DNA of 56,618 nt from Streptomyces sp. WM6378 (GCF_001279695.1 NZ_LGDD01000311.1:1-56618); one strand, 5' to 3'. Shown: positions 17,432 to 25,474, counted from the stretch's first letter. The notes: generated by a model from the sequence alone, not told the origin. Translations and numbers: made by a program.

Positions 17432-17648
17432 GAGGCTGCGATCTCTTCGTTGCGGTCGGGGTGGGGGTGCCCGGCGGATCTGGTCGGGTCCCGGTGCGGA
17501 CCACTGATCAGTGCGGCCGAGCGGGGTCTGGTGCGTGCAGCTGCAAGGCGGAGGATTGAGGCGACGCGGAGCGTCGGTGATTGACGACAACGCGGCAGAT
17601 GTGCGTGCCAGGGCCCGCGTGCCCCGACAAGATCCGCCGGGTACCCCC

Positions 17649-17750
17649 CTAGCGCTGACCCTGGTACAGCTTCTTCACGGTCAGCCCGGCGAAGGCGAGG
17701 ACGCCGACGCAGACCAGGACAAGGAGGGTGGAGAAAACAGCCTCAAGCAC
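17649..17750 (-). CDS. 33-residue single-pass membrane peptide
   Basis: A very small ORF starting with GTG at 17750 behind a good ribosome binding site (GAGGAG, 8 nt spacing). The product begins with a short N-terminus followed by a hydrophobic helix TLLVLVCVGVLAFAGLTV and a basic end KKLYQGQR, the layout of a one-pass membrane peptide. The codon usage has high GC at third positions. I recall near-identical 33-residue proteins in other Streptomyces. The function is unknown. It sits between the nitrobindin-like gene and a terminator hairpin, so it is probably transcribed on its own. Confidence 0.75.
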   Translation of the reverse strand: MLEAVFSTLLVLVCVGVLAFAGLTVKKLYQGQR

Positions 17751-17786
17751 GGGGGGCTCCTCGCATGAGCGGGTGTAGGGGCGGTC

Positions 17787-17825
17787 AGGGCCGGCCCCCA
17801 GCCTAATGGGTGGGGGGCCGGCCCT
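17787..17825 (-). terminator. Strong terminator after membrane protein gene
   Basis: AGGGCCGGCCCCC and GGGGGCCGGCCCT form a perfect 13-bp stem with a 13-nt loop. It lies 46 bp beyond the stop of the minus-strand membrane protein gene at 17872. Confidence 0.8.
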
Positions 17826-17871
17826 CTCTGTGAGGTAGGCCGCCGGTGGCGCGCCCGCGCGATCCTGGGGA

Positions 17872-18774
17872 TCAGCCCAGGAGCTGCTCCTGGAGGACGG
17901 TCGTCTGGTGGAAGGGGACCGCGGCGGCCGTGCCCTTCCGCGACTGGACGACCAGGGCGACGATGTCACCGGCCGCGATGTAGGCGTGCCGGACCTGGAC
18001 GGGTCCGGTCGGCGCCGACTCCACGTACACGTCGTGCCGCACGTGGATGCCGTTGCCGGAAATGTAGGCGTCGTCGAGCGCGGACTCGCCCTCGATGTCC
18101 TTCAGGACCCTCGGGGCGCTGCCCGTGTTGGAGAAGTAAAGCGTGGTGAACGCGTTCTGGTACCCCGAGCTGTGGAAGCGCACCAGGTAGATACGGGTGG
18201 CGGTGCCGTCCGGCATGGTCCAGCCGCGGGCCGCGATCTGGCGCAGCCCGCCCTGGGCCAGGTCCTGGCGCATGTTCGGTACGCGGTTGTCGCCGGCGAA
18301 CTCCTGGAGGAACCGGTCGGTGGTGATCCGGCTCTTGTCGCCCTTGAGCGTCGGGTCGGGGGTCGATCCCGCCGGGGCGGGCAGCAGGAGCTGCTCCAGG
18401 TCGGCGTAGTGGATCATCCCGGGGTTGTCGGCGGCGTACGGCAGCGCGGCCCCGGCGGGCAGCGCCGGCTTCACGAGCTTCGGGTAGGCCCAGCGCCCGT
18501 CGCTCTTGGTGGAGAGCCCGGGCACGTCGGTGCGCTCCTGCGCGGTGATCCCGTACGCGATGCCGGTGCCGAGCACGCCGAAGACGGCGACGGCGGCGGT
18601 CCAGCGCAGCGCGGCACGCAGGACGCGGCGGTCCTTGGGCGGAGCGGGCGGGGTCGGCGGGCTCGGCCGGCTCGGCGAGCCCATGCGGCTCAGGTCGCCC
18701 ATGCGGCTCACGCGGCCCATCGTGCTTGTTCGGCTCATCACGCTCGCTCGGCTCATCGCGCTCATGCGACTCAT
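17872..18774 (-). CDS. Membrane-anchored protein with repeat-encoded N-terminus
   Basis: A 300-residue protein of unknown function. A transmembrane helix at about residues 54-75 (LRWTAAVAVFGVLGTGIAYG) is followed by a ~225-residue extracytoplasmic domain with strands such as GTATRIYLVRFHSSG and APTGPVQVRHAYIAAGDIV. I recognise no enzyme motif. The N-terminal ~35 residues are a degenerate repeat (MSRMSAMSRASVMSRTSTMG, then RVSRMGDLSRMG) encoded by a tandem ATGAGCCGC-like sequence. Another ATG at 18790 overlaps the upstream stop as TGATG but is in a different frame and reads MTNEHDESHERDEPSERDE before running out of coding sense. The true start is therefore uncertain. Confidence 0.72.
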   Translation of the reverse strand: MSRMSAMSRASVMSRTSTMGRVSRMGDLSRMGSPSRPSPPTPPAPPKDRRVLRAALRWTAAVAVFGVLGTGIAYGITAQERTDVPGLSTKSDGRWAYPKLVKPALPAGAALPYAADNPGMIHYADLEQLLLPAPAGSTPDPTLKGDKSRITTDRFLQEFAGDNRVPNMRQDLAQGGLRQIAARGWTMPDGTATRIYLVRFHSSGYQNAFTTLYFSNTGSAPRVLKDIEGESALDDAYISGNGIHVRHDVYVESAPTGPVQVRHAYIAAGDIVALVVQSRKGTAAAVPFHQTTVLQEQLLG

Positions 18775-18789
18775 CGTGCTCGTTCGTCA

Positions 18790-19309
18790 TCACAGGCGCT
18801 CCAACTGCTGCTTGGCCAGGGCCTGGAGGGCCGATTCCGAGACGGGGCCCGAGTTGTTGTTGTACTGGATGTCCATGAAGACGCCGTTGCGCCAGGCGTA
18901 GGCCCGACCCTCGTACAGCGGCTCGTAGCCGGCCTTGGTGTGCGGCTTGTCGAAGACGTAGGTGTGCCCGTTGTCGCTGCCCGGGATCGGCTTGCCGTAG
19001 TTGCCGGCGTGGTCGTCCTCCGGCATGTACTCCTGCTGCTGCCGGGCGTAGTCCTTGGACACGACCGCGGTGTCGTCGCGGAACTGGGTCAGCAGGACGG
19101 TGACGTACACCTTGCCGTCCAGGACCAGGAGGTCGTCGCGCTGCACCGGAATCCGTCGCGCAGGAACTGCCGGAACGCCCCGTCGGGGTGCTCGTAGTCC
19201 GCCGAGGAGAGCAGCAGGTCCTGCCAGGCGGGCTGCTCTTCGGACTTCGCGGCGTCCGGCTTCGCGACGAGGAGGCGGCGCAGGTCGCCGTCGGACTTCT
19301 GCCGTTACG
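18790..19309 (-). pseudogene. Frameshifted conserved hypothetical protein
   Basis: The 3' part (18790 to about 19150) encodes QRDDLLVLDGKVYVTVLLTQ ... ALAKQQLERL in one frame. Immediately upstream, coding sense continues in another frame with KSDGDLRRLLVAKPDAA, then EEQPAWQDLLLSSADYEHPD and GAFRQFLRDGF, up to about 19303, where an in-frame TAA blocks any N-terminal extension. The break falls near 19146-19160, where one base change would join RQFLRD to IPVQRDD. A GTG at 19146 could start a 118-residue remnant. There is no ATG or GTG start for the upstream frame. Its stop codon overlaps an ATG (TGATG) at the head of the neighbouring membrane protein gene, a normal coupled pair. It is either a recent pseudogene or a sequencing error. 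Confidence 0.7.
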
Positions 19310-19352
19310 GCCCTCGAAGCGCAGATTCCGTTCTCTGCGGCACACAGCAGAC

Positions 19353-19377
19353 CCACAACCGCGGGGAGAGGTTGTGG
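19353..19377. promoter_or_regulatory. Inverted repeat upstream of DsrE-like gene
   Basis: CCACAACC, 9 nt, GGTTGTGG is a perfect 8-bp-arm inverted repeat 24-48 bp before the DsrE-like ATG, followed by an AT-richer GGATTACAGTT. It could be an operator or a leader hairpin. Confidence 0.5.
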
Positions 19378-19400
19378 CGTCGCGGATTACAGTTCGGCAT

Positions 19401-19769
19401 ATGCCGAACAACAAGCTCGTGATCAAGGTGACCGCCGGCGCAGAGGCGCCCGAGCGGTGTTCGCAGGCCTTCACCGTCGCGGCGGTGGCAGCGGCCAGCG
19501 GGGTGGAGGTCTCGCTGTGGCTGACGGGCGAATCGTCCTGGTTCGCCCTGCCGGGCCGGGCCGCGGAGTTCTCGCTCCCCCATGCCGCGCCGCTGCCCGA
19601 CCTGATCGAGTCGATCCAGGGCGCGGGCGGGCGGATCACGCTGTGCACGCAGTGCGCGACGCGGCGGGACATCACGGAGAAGGACGTCCTGGAGGGCGTA
19701 CGGATCGCGGGCGCGCAGGTCTTCGTGCAGGAGATCATGGGGGACGGCGTGCAGGCGCTCGTGTACTAG
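19401..19769 (+). CDS. DsrE/peroxiredoxin-like family protein
   Basis: A 122-residue protein with a DsrE/TusD-like alpha/beta fold: LVIKVTAGAEAPERCSQAF, the hydrophobic VSLWLTGESSWFALPG, and LPDLIESIQGAGGRITLCTQ followed by CATRR, where a Cys pair may carry persulfide or bind a partner. The C-terminus GAQVFVQEIMGDGVQALVY is typical. A role in sulfur relay is possible and suits the sulfurtransferase operon 1.6 kb away, but it is inferred. No Shine-Dalgarno sequence is seen before the ATG at 19401, so translation may be leaderless or weak. Confidence 0.82.
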   Translation: MPNNKLVIKVTAGAEAPERCSQAFTVAAVAAASGVEVSLWLTGESSWFALPGRAAEFSLPHAAPLPDLIESIQGAGGRITLCTQCATRRDITEKDVLEGVRIAGAQVFVQEIMGDGVQALVY

Positions 19770-19800
19770 CCGCCACTGGCCGCAGCGCCCGGCGGATGGG

Positions 19801-20058
19801 TCACCGGCGCTTCTTGCCGTCCAGCTCGTCCCACCACTCGTCCGACTTCGGGTCGCCGGAGGGGTCGTCCCACCAGCGGTCGTCGGGGCCGCGCCGGTTG
19901 GCGACCATCGCGGCGACGGGCGGAATCACCATGGCGACCACGCACATGCCCACCGCAACCGGAACCGACCACAGGCGCACGAAACCCCAGGCGGACACGA
20001 AGAGCAGGATGCAGCCGCCCATCATCCAGAAATAGCCGCGCCGGCGCCGGGCCAACAT
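19801..20058 (-). CDS. DUF3099 family membrane protein
   Basis: An 85-residue protein with a basic N-terminus (MLARRRRGYFWMM), two closely spaced membrane segments (about residues 10-30 and 33-53), and an acidic, tryptophan-rich cytoplasmic tail with DDRWWDDPSGDPKSDEWWDE and a final KKRR. This matches the actinobacterial DUF3099 family, whose function is unknown. It is convergent with the DsrE-like gene, 31 bp away. A strong terminator of the upstream sulfur operon separates it from DUF1416. Confidence 0.82.
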   Translation of the reverse strand: MLARRRRGYFWMMGGCILLFVSAWGFVRLWSVPVAVGMCVVAMVIPPVAAMVANRRGPDDRWWDDPSGDPKSDEWWDELDGKKRR

Positions 20059-20132
20059 GAATCCAGCGTACGACCGCGGAGCCCGGCCGGAAACGGCTCG
20101 CGGTCACCCGGTGCGGCGGGGCCGGACGGCAC

Positions 20133-20183
20133 GGAGGGCCGCACCCCATTCCAAGGCGTCCAACCCCCGGGGTGCGGCCCTCC
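20133..20183 (-). terminator. Terminator of sulfurtransferase-DUF1416 operon
   Basis: GGAGGGCCGCACCCC and GGGGTGCGGCCCTCC form a perfect 15-bp stem with a 21-nt loop, 25 bp past the stop of DUF1416. It is one of the strongest hairpins in the window. Confidence 0.8.
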
Positions 20184-20208
20184 GGCCGGTACTGCGGTGT
20201 GCCGTCGG

Positions 20209-20496
20209 TCAGACGGCGATGGCGACCTCGGCGAGGCCACCGGTCTGAGCGACGACCGTACGGTCCGCGCTGCCGCCCGGCACCAGGGCGCGCACGGTCC
20301 AGGTGCCCTCGGCCGCGTAGAAGCGGAACTGTCCGGTGGCCGAGGTCGGGACCTCGGCGGTGAACTCGCCGGTCGAGTCGAGCAGGCGCACGTAACCGGT
20401 GACGGGCTCGCCGTCGCGGGTCACCTGGCCCTGGATGGTGGTCTCACCGGGCTTGATCGTCGAGGCATCGGGCCCGCCGGCCTTCGCTCCACACAT
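20209..20496 (-). CDS. DUF1416 (SseC-like) sulfur-metabolism protein
   Basis: A 95-residue protein of the DUF1416 family, called SseC in mycobacteria, where it also sits next to a thiosulfate sulfurtransferase. It starts MCGAKAGGP with a cysteine at position 2. The rest is a beta-sandwich resembling a carboxypeptidase regulatory-like/transthyretin fold (TTIQGQVTRDGEPVTGYVRL and FRFYAAEGTWTVRALVPGG). The biochemical role is not established. It begins 46 bp after the sulfurtransferase stop and is followed by a strong terminator, so the two genes form an operon governed by the cysteine-rich leader. Confidence 0.87.
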   Translation of the reverse strand: MCGAKAGGPDASTIKPGETTIQGQVTRDGEPVTGYVRLLDSTGEFTAEVPTSATGQFRFYAAEGTWTVRALVPGGSADRTVVAQTGGLAEVAIAV

Positions 20497-20541
20497 GTGG
20501 GTCTCCTGAGGGGTTTTACGGATGGACGGGAGGTCCGGGGG

Positions 20542-21387
20542 TTACTTGTTGGCGCCGAGCTCGATCGGCACGCCGACGAGGGAGCCGTACTCGGTCCACG
20601 AGCCGTCGTAGTTCTTGACGTTGGTCTGGCCGAGCAGCTCGTGCAGCACGAACCAGGTCAGGGCCGAGCGCTCGCCGATGCGGCAGTACGCGATGGTGTC
20701 CTTCGCGAGGTCGACCTGCTCGTCCTCGTACAGGGCCTTGAGCTCGTCGTCCGACTTGAAGGTGCCGTCGTCGTTGGCGTTCTTCGACCACGGGATGTTG
20801 CGGGCGGACGGGACGTGGCCCGGGCGCTGCGACTGCTCCTGCGGGAGGTGGGCCGGGGCGAGCAGCTTGCCGGAGAACTCGTCGGGCGAGCGCACGTCGA
20901 CGAGGTTCTTGGTGCCGATCGCGTTCACGACGTCGTCGCGGAAGGCGCGGATCGAGGCGTCCTGCGGCTTGGCCTTGTACTGCGTGGCCGGGCGGCTGGG
21001 GACCTGGTCGCCGTCCACGAGGTCGCGGGAGTCGAGCTCCCACTTCTTGCGGCCGCCGTCGAGGAGCTTGACGTCCTGGTGGCCGTAGAGCTTGAAGTAC
21101 CAGAAGGCGTACGAGGCGAACCAGTTGTTGTTGCCGCCGTAGAGGACGACGGTGGTGTCGTTCCCGATGCCCTTGGCGGAGAGGAGGGCCTCGAACCCTT
21201 CCTGGTCGATGAAGTCGCGGCGGACCGGGTCCTGGAGGTCCTTGGTCCAGTCGATCCGGATCGCGTTCTTGATGTGGTTCTTCTCGTACGCCGAGGTGTC
21301 CTCGTCGACCTCGACGATGGCGACCTTCGGGTCCTCGATGTGGGCCTCGACCCAGTCGGCGTCTACCAGGACGTCGCTGCGGCTCAT
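20542..21387 (-). CDS. Thiosulfate sulfurtransferase (CysA/SseA-type rhodanese)
   Basis: A 281-residue tandem-rhodanese enzyme that moves sulfane sulfur from thiosulfate to thiophilic acceptors. The inactive N-terminal rhodanese domain includes VAIVEVDEDTSAYEKNHIKN and NNNWFASYAFWYFKLYGHQD. The active domain has LVDVRSPDEFSGK and the catalytic loop DTIAYCRIGERSALTWF with the persulfide-forming Cys. The ATG at 21387 follows an ideal GGAGGAG site. Expression probably depends on the cysteine-rich leader ORF about 150 nt upstream. Confidence 0.93.
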   Translation of the reverse strand: MSRSDVLVDADWVEAHIEDPKVAIVEVDEDTSAYEKNHIKNAIRIDWTKDLQDPVRRDFIDQEGFEALLSAKGIGNDTTVVLYGGNNNWFASYAFWYFKLYGHQDVKLLDGGRKKWELDSRDLVDGDQVPSRPATQYKAKPQDASIRAFRDDVVNAIGTKNLVDVRSPDEFSGKLLAPAHLPQEQSQRPGHVPSARNIPWSKNANDDGTFKSDDELKALYEDEQVDLAKDTIAYCRIGERSALTWFVLHELLGQTNVKNYDGSWTEYGSLVGVPIELGANK

Positions 21388-21483
21388 GTTGTTTCTCCTC
21401 CGGGGCAGTCTGCGGGGGCGGTGCAGGTGTGCGGGTACGCGGCTGCGGCGCGCGTACGGCGGCACGGGGTGGCCCTGTTCTCG

Positions 21484-21537
21484 TTTGACTCTTACGGTCA
21501 AAGGGCCCGGGGAATGCGGGAGTTGAGCGTCCCGCTC
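21484..21537 (-). promoter_or_regulatory. Hairpins between leader peptide and sulfurtransferase
   Basis: On the minus strand, GAGCG/CGCTC (21525-21537) overlaps the leader stop codon, and TTTGAC/GTCAAA with a 7-nt loop lies at 21484-21502. Placed between a cysteine-codon leader and its operon, they could form alternative structures for attenuation. This is inferred from position; no folding was computed. Confidence 0.5.
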
Positions 21538-21616
21538 AGAAGGGGCGACAGAGCATGGCGGCGACGCGGCACAGGTCTACTGCCCGCCGCTTCGTGAGGT
21601 CCGCCTGTCGCTTCAT
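21536..21616 (-). CDS. Cysteine-rich 26-residue leader peptide
   Basis: A short ORF with ATG at 21616 and TGA at 21536. The product contains TKRRAVDLCRVAAMLCR, with two Cys-Arg pairs close to the C-terminus. This pattern is shared by small leader peptides I know upstream of actinobacterial sulfur and cysteine genes, where ribosome stalling at Cys codons senses cysteine supply. It is separated by about 150 nt, including small hairpins, from the sulfurtransferase gene. It is likely cis-acting rather than a functional product. Confidence 0.85.
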   Translation of the reverse strand: MKRQADLTKRRAVDLCRVAAMLCRPF

Positions 21617-21699
21617 GCGTCCGATCGTAGGGAGGCAAACCGGGGCGTGTCACCGGTGTGTCGCATACTGAGACTCGATCATCCGCATACTGATACGCG

Positions 21700-22203
21700 A
21701 TGCAGCGCGGGGCCACCCCGGTCCCCTCCGGGGTGGCCGGTGCCGGGCGGTGCTTCTGCCCTGCGGACGGGGGTGTCTCACGATGCGGGCGGGGGCGGAG
21801 GAAGGCGCAAGGGGCGTGCGGGGTGCGCGGGGCTGCGCCCCGGCCCCCTGGGGGTTTTCCCACCCGCCCGCCCGTTACTCAGGGCTGGTTGGGCGAGGGC
21901 CCTGGGGCTCCGCCCCGGAACCCAGCGCCGCCCGACCGACTGCGGGCCGTCCGTGGCACTCGCGCAGTTCCCCGCGCCCCTAGCGGGGTTTGCCCATGGC
22001 GGGATCGCCGTTGGCGTGCTGCCCCCCCCATGCAGGCCTCCGGGGGTGCAAGGGGCGGAGCCCCCGCAGGGGGTCTGGGGGCGCAGCCCTCAGAAGCCGA
22101 ACCAACCAACCCCCGTTACGGGCGGGCGGGTGGGCGAGCCCCCCCCCGAGGTCTGAGGCGGAGCCCCACGCGCACTCGACCCGCGTTGGATCGTGGGCCG
22201 GGG
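21700..22203. repeat. Repeat-rich intergenic region
   Basis: About 590 bp (21617-22203) without a gene. Shared modules include CCCACCCGCCCGCCCG (near 21860, inverted copy), TTCCCCGCGCCCCTAGCGGG (near 21970), GGGGGTCTGGGGGCGCAGCC (near 22075) and CGGGCGGGCGGGTGGGC (near 22120). These match the clusters at 1-242, 40.8-41.3 and 45.0-45.3 kb. The sulfur-operon promoter probably lies just right of 21617, where the sequence is AT-richer. Confidence 0.7.
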
Positions 22204-22953
22204 TCAGCCCGCCAGGCGGACGTTCGTGCCCTCGCCCGAGAAGCGGAGCCCCGCCTCGGTGGCCGTCACCTTGTTCAGCTTGATGCTCGACGGCATCCCG
22301 TCGATCTTCAGGTCGTAGTCGACCGCCTTGCGCAGCCGCTGGTCGAACCCCGGCACCGGCAGCTTCGGCAGCGACTCCGCCCGCAGCTGCACCGACCCCG
22401 ACCCGTTCAGGCTCACCGTGCTGTACGCCGACACCGTCCGCCCTTGGAGCAGCGCCTTGACGGTGGCCGGCAGCACAACGCCCTGGCCCTCCAGCAAGTC
22501 CGTGAGCGGCCCAGTCACCTTGACCTGTCCCTTCGCCGCCCGGTCGGCCCCCGCGTAACCGACCGTCGCCCCCTTGGGCGCGGCCTTCGACAGGTCGGCG
22601 TACGAGATCTGTGCCGCCCCGTCGGCCCGCCCCGCCACCGCCGACGAGAACGAGCTGTCGATCTTCACCGCGTACAGCTCAGCCGTCACCTCGGTGACGT
22701 TGACCGAGTGGCCGCCGGCCGTCGCGGTGACCCCGGACAGCGAGACGTCGACCTCGTCCAGTTCCTTGCCGAGGACCTGCGTCAGGAAGGGGAAGCCCTT
22801 GATGTCGACGTCGGGGGTCGAGCTGAGCCGCTGGCTGCTCTTGATCTTGTCGGCCGTCTTGGACTCGGCGATGTTCACCGCGATGCGGTCCGCGGCGACG
22901 AAGATGCCGCCCAGAACAATCGCGATGATCAAAAGTATTCGCAGTGCGCGCAT
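22204..22953 (-). CDS. DUF2993 (LmeA-like) membrane-anchored lipid-binding protein
   Basis: A 249-residue protein. Residues 1-25 (MRALRILLIIAIVLGGIFVA) are an uncleaved signal anchor. The rest matches the DUF2993 family: VDIKGFPFLTQVLGKELDEV near residue 50 is its hallmark, with further strands such as GQVKVTGPLTDLL and SVQLRAESLPKLPVPG. The mycobacterial relative LmeA binds phosphoinositides in the periplasm, so a cell-envelope lipid role is plausible here. It has two small deletions or substitutions I cannot judge without alignment. It sits between repeat-rich DNA and the next membrane protein gene on the same strand. Confidence 0.85.
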   Translation of the reverse strand: MRALRILLIIAIVLGGIFVAADRIAVNIAESKTADKIKSSQRLSSTPDVDIKGFPFLTQVLGKELDEVDVSLSGVTATAGGHSVNVTEVTAELYAVKIDSSFSSAVAGRADGAAQISYADLSKAAPKGATVGYAGADRAAKGQVKVTGPLTDLLEGQGVVLPATVKALLQGRTVSAYSTVSLNGSGSVQLRAESLPKLPVPGFDQRLRKAVDYDLKIDGMPSSIKLNKVTATEAGLRFSGEGTNVRLAG

Positions 22954-23080
22954 TGCCTACGTCCCCCACCAGTCGGCCACCAGTCGGCCATCGACCCTTT
23001 GATCAGAAACTCCGGTTGATCGATCCTCCTGTTCGTGATCAATCCTCCGGAATGACGATCGCGAGCCTAGCCGCGGTTCC

Positions 23081-24358
23081 CTACGCCACGGCCCGCCCGA
23101 TGAGATACAGCACAGGAACGGCCGCGGTGAGCGGCAGGGCGACGCCCGCCGTCATGTGGACGAACCGGGACGGGTAGTCGTACGAGGCGACCCGCAGGCC
23201 GATCAGCCCGCAGCCGCCGGCCGCGAGGCCGAGCAGCGCGCCGTCCGCGCCGATGCCGGTCAGACCGCCCGCCGCGATGCCCACGCCCGCCGCCGCGAGC
23301 AGCGCGACCACCACGGAGGCGGCCGACGGCAGCGGCAGCGCCCGCGCGAGGGTGGCGACGGCCACTGCCGCCGCGCCGACGGACACCGCGTGCGGCGGCG
23401 CCGCGAGGTACCCGCCGGCCAGGATCGCGAGCGCCGCCGAGGCGACCGTCGCCATCAGGCCGTACATCCGCTCGTCAGGGTCGGCGTGCGAGCGCAGCTG
23501 GAGCACGAGCGTGAGCAGCACCCACACCCCGAGCGTGCCCAGGATCGCGGCGGGCGCGTGCTCACGGCCGAGCGCCAGCAGGGCGACGTCGGCGACGAGC
23601 CCGCCCGCGAAGGCGAGCGCGATGCCCTGCCGGGCCGGCCACATCCCGTTCAGCCGGAACCAGCCCGCCGCCGTCACCGCCTGGAGGACGATGAGCGGTA
23701 CGGCCAGGGCGTACGGGCCCACGGGGGCCGCCACCGCGAGGAGCAGGCCCAGTACGGCGGTGAGCGCGGCGGGCTGCATCCCGGGCGCGATGACCGGCGA
23801 ACGGCCCTCCGCGCGGGCCCGCTGGGCGTCGGTGATCCGCGCGTTGCCGACGGTGGTGGGCGAGCCGTACGCCGGACCCTCGCCGGAGGCGGAAGCGGAA
23901 GGGTGAACGGGGCCTGGAACCGGGACGGAGACGTGCGTCGGGGCCGCGGCCGACTCGTACACCGGCGCCGGGGCGGGCCCGGACGCCATCGGCACCTCCG
24001 GCGGCAGCGGCACGGATGTCGTCCCCGCACCGTTCTGCGCCGCGTTCTGCGCCATGTTCTGCGGCGGCAGGTACGCCGTGTCCGCCGCGTAAGGCGCCTC
24101 CGGCGCGCTCTCCTGCCAGGGCTGCCCGGGCGCGGGCTGCGCATGGCGCCCCCGGCGCGGCGCGGGCTCCACCGGCTGCTGCGCGGGCCCGGGCGGGATC
24201 GTGGGCTGGTACTGGGTGTCCCAGGTCTGCCCCTCCCAGGTCTGCGTGTACGGCCGCTGGTCCTGGTACGGCTCGTACGGGAACGGCGGCTGGGGCTGTA
24301 CGGGCTGCCCGTACTGGTCGTACTGGGGCTGCTGCTGATACGGGTACTGCTCGCTCAT
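23081..24358 (-). CDS. Polytopic membrane protein with Pro/Gln-rich N-terminus
   Basis: A 425-residue protein. Residues 1-190 are a disordered, Tyr/Gln/Pro-rich cytoplasmic region (MSEQYPYQQQPQYDQYGQPV; PYTQTWEGQTWDTQYQPTIP). From about 200 to the end there are seven or eight hydrophobic segments, alanine-rich, typical of conserved actinobacterial integral membrane proteins of unknown function. No transporter signature is seen. It lies 10 bp downstream of the MoaD-like gene on the same strand, so it is likely co-transcribed. Tyr/Gln/Pro-rich tails of this sort are often phosphorylated or bind scaffolds, but that is only suggestive. Confidence 0.8.
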   Translation of the reverse strand: MSEQYPYQQQPQYDQYGQPVQPQPPFPYEPYQDQRPYTQTWEGQTWDTQYQPTIPPGPAQQPVEPAPRRGRHAQPAPGQPWQESAPEAPYAADTAYLPPQNMAQNAAQNGAGTTSVPLPPEVPMASGPAPAPVYESAAAPTHVSVPVPGPVHPSASASGEGPAYGSPTTVGNARITDAQRARAEGRSPVIAPGMQPAALTAVLGLLLAVAAPVGPYALAVPLIVLQAVTAAGWFRLNGMWPARQGIALAFAGGLVADVALLALGREHAPAAILGTLGVWVLLTLVLQLRSHADPDERMYGLMATVASAALAILAGGYLAAPPHAVSVGAAAVAVATLARALPLPSAASVVVALLAAAGVGIAAGGLTGIGADGALLGLAAGGCGLIGLRVASYDYPSRFVHMTAGVALPLTAAVPVLYLIGRAVA

Positions 24359-24368
24359 GACGTGGGGG

Positions 24369-24623
24369 TCACCCTCCTGCGAACGGCGGGAGCACCTCGA
24401 CCGTGCCGCCCTCGGCAAGGCGTACGGTCTCATGGTTCCGCTTCCCGACGGGGTCACCGTCGACCAGGAAGGAACACCGCTGGAGTACGCGCGTGAGCTC
24501 TCCGGGGTGCCGTTCGCGCACCGCGTCGAGGGCTTCGGCCAGCGTCCCGGCGGCGTACGGCTCCTCGCCGACACCGGCGGCGGACTTGGCCGCGGCCCAG
24601 AAGCGGATGGTTCCCGCTGCCAT
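24369..24623 (-). CDS. MoaD/ThiS-family sulfur carrier protein
   Basis: An 84-residue ubiquitin-like protein: MAAGTIRFWAAAKSAAGVGE, the helix AEALDAVRERHPGELTRVLQ, and the end VRLAEGGTVEVLPPFAGG. The C-terminal Gly-Gly is the site that is adenylated and thiocarboxylated in molybdopterin, thiamine or cysteine synthesis. Its position near a sulfurtransferase operon and next to glnR recalls the mycobacterial arrangement around glnR/mshD. It may serve molybdopterin or another sulfur transfer. The ATG at 24623 lacks a strong ribosome site and may be coupled to the hydrolase gene 32 bp upstream. Confidence 0.87.
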   Translation of the reverse strand: MAAGTIRFWAAAKSAAGVGEEPYAAGTLAEALDAVRERHPGELTRVLQRCSFLVDGDPVGKRNHETVRLAEGGTVEVLPPFAGG

Positions 24624-24655
24624 GGTGAGGCTCCTTTCGTCGCCTCCATGATGGG

Positions 24656-25474
24656 CTACGCGGCGGGCCGCGCGGCGGTCAGCCAGCTCGCGATCCGCCC
24701 GAGCAGCTCCTCGCCGGCCGCGTTCTCGGCGTGCCCCATGCCCTGCTCCAGCCACAACTGCGCAGGTCCGGCGGCCGCCAGCATGCGCGGGTGGTCGACC
24801 GGGAAGTACGGGTCGCGGTCGCCGTGCACGATGAGCAGCGGGGTCGGCGCGATCAGCGGGACGGCCTCGACGGGCGAGAGCGGCACCGGGTCCCAGTCCT
24901 GTGAGTGGATACGAGTCGCCAAGCCGAAGCGGCCCACGAGCCGCCCGGCGGGCCGGGTGATCAGCCAGTGCACCCGCCGCATCGGGGCCGTGCCCCGGTA
25001 GTACCAGCGGGCGGGTGCGCTGACCGCCGCCACTGCTTCCGTGCGCCCCCGCGCGCTCCCCTGGTGCGTCGCCGCGTGCCGCAGCACCACGGAGCCGCCC
25101 ATCGAGAAGCCGACCGTCACCACCCGTTCGTACCCGAGTGATCTCGCCCACTCGACGGCCGCCGCCAGGTCGAGCACCTCCCGGTCGCCGACGGTCGAGC
25201 GGCCGCCGGACCTTCCGTGCCCGCGGAACGAGAAAGTGATCACAGCCGCGTACTGCGCGAACACCCCCGCGGCCCTTCGTACGGCGGGCCGGTCGGCCGA
25301 TCCGGTGAACCCGTGCGCGACCACGATCGCGGTGTCGCAGGCGCCCTTCACCCAGGGCTCGTAAACCGCCTCGATCCGGACACCGTCGGACGTACGCAGG
25401 GTTGCGCGCCGAGGTCCGGGAGTGATCGAGGAAACAGCTGAAGTGTGAAATCGACCCTCTGCCCCGGCATTCAT
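24656..25474 (-). CDS. Alpha/beta hydrolase
   Basis: A 272-residue serine hydrolase-type protein. The nucleophile elbow is GFSMGG (Ser in [17 protein letters not shown]), the acid is likely in [16 protein letters not shown], and the His in [11 protein letters not shown]. The oxyanion region is [14 protein letters not shown] cap segment with [14 protein letters not shown] separates the halves. There is no signal peptide. The substrate is unknown. It is divergent from glnR with a 264-bp spacer and lies upstream of the MoaD-like gene in the same direction. Confidence 0.87.
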   Translation of the reverse strand: MNAGAEGRFHTSAVSSITPGPRRATLRTSDGVRIEAVYEPWVKGACDTAIVVAHGFTGSADRPAVRRAAGVFAQYAAVITFSFRGHGRSGGRSTVGDREVLDLAAAVEWARSLGYERVVTVGFSMGGSVVLRHAATHQGSARGRTEAVAAVSAPARWYYRGTAPMRRVHWLITRPAGRLVGRFGLATRIHSQDWDPVPLSPVEAVPLIAPTPLLIVHGDRDPYFPVDHPRMLAAAGPAQLWLEQGMGHAENAAGEELLGRIASWLTAARPAA

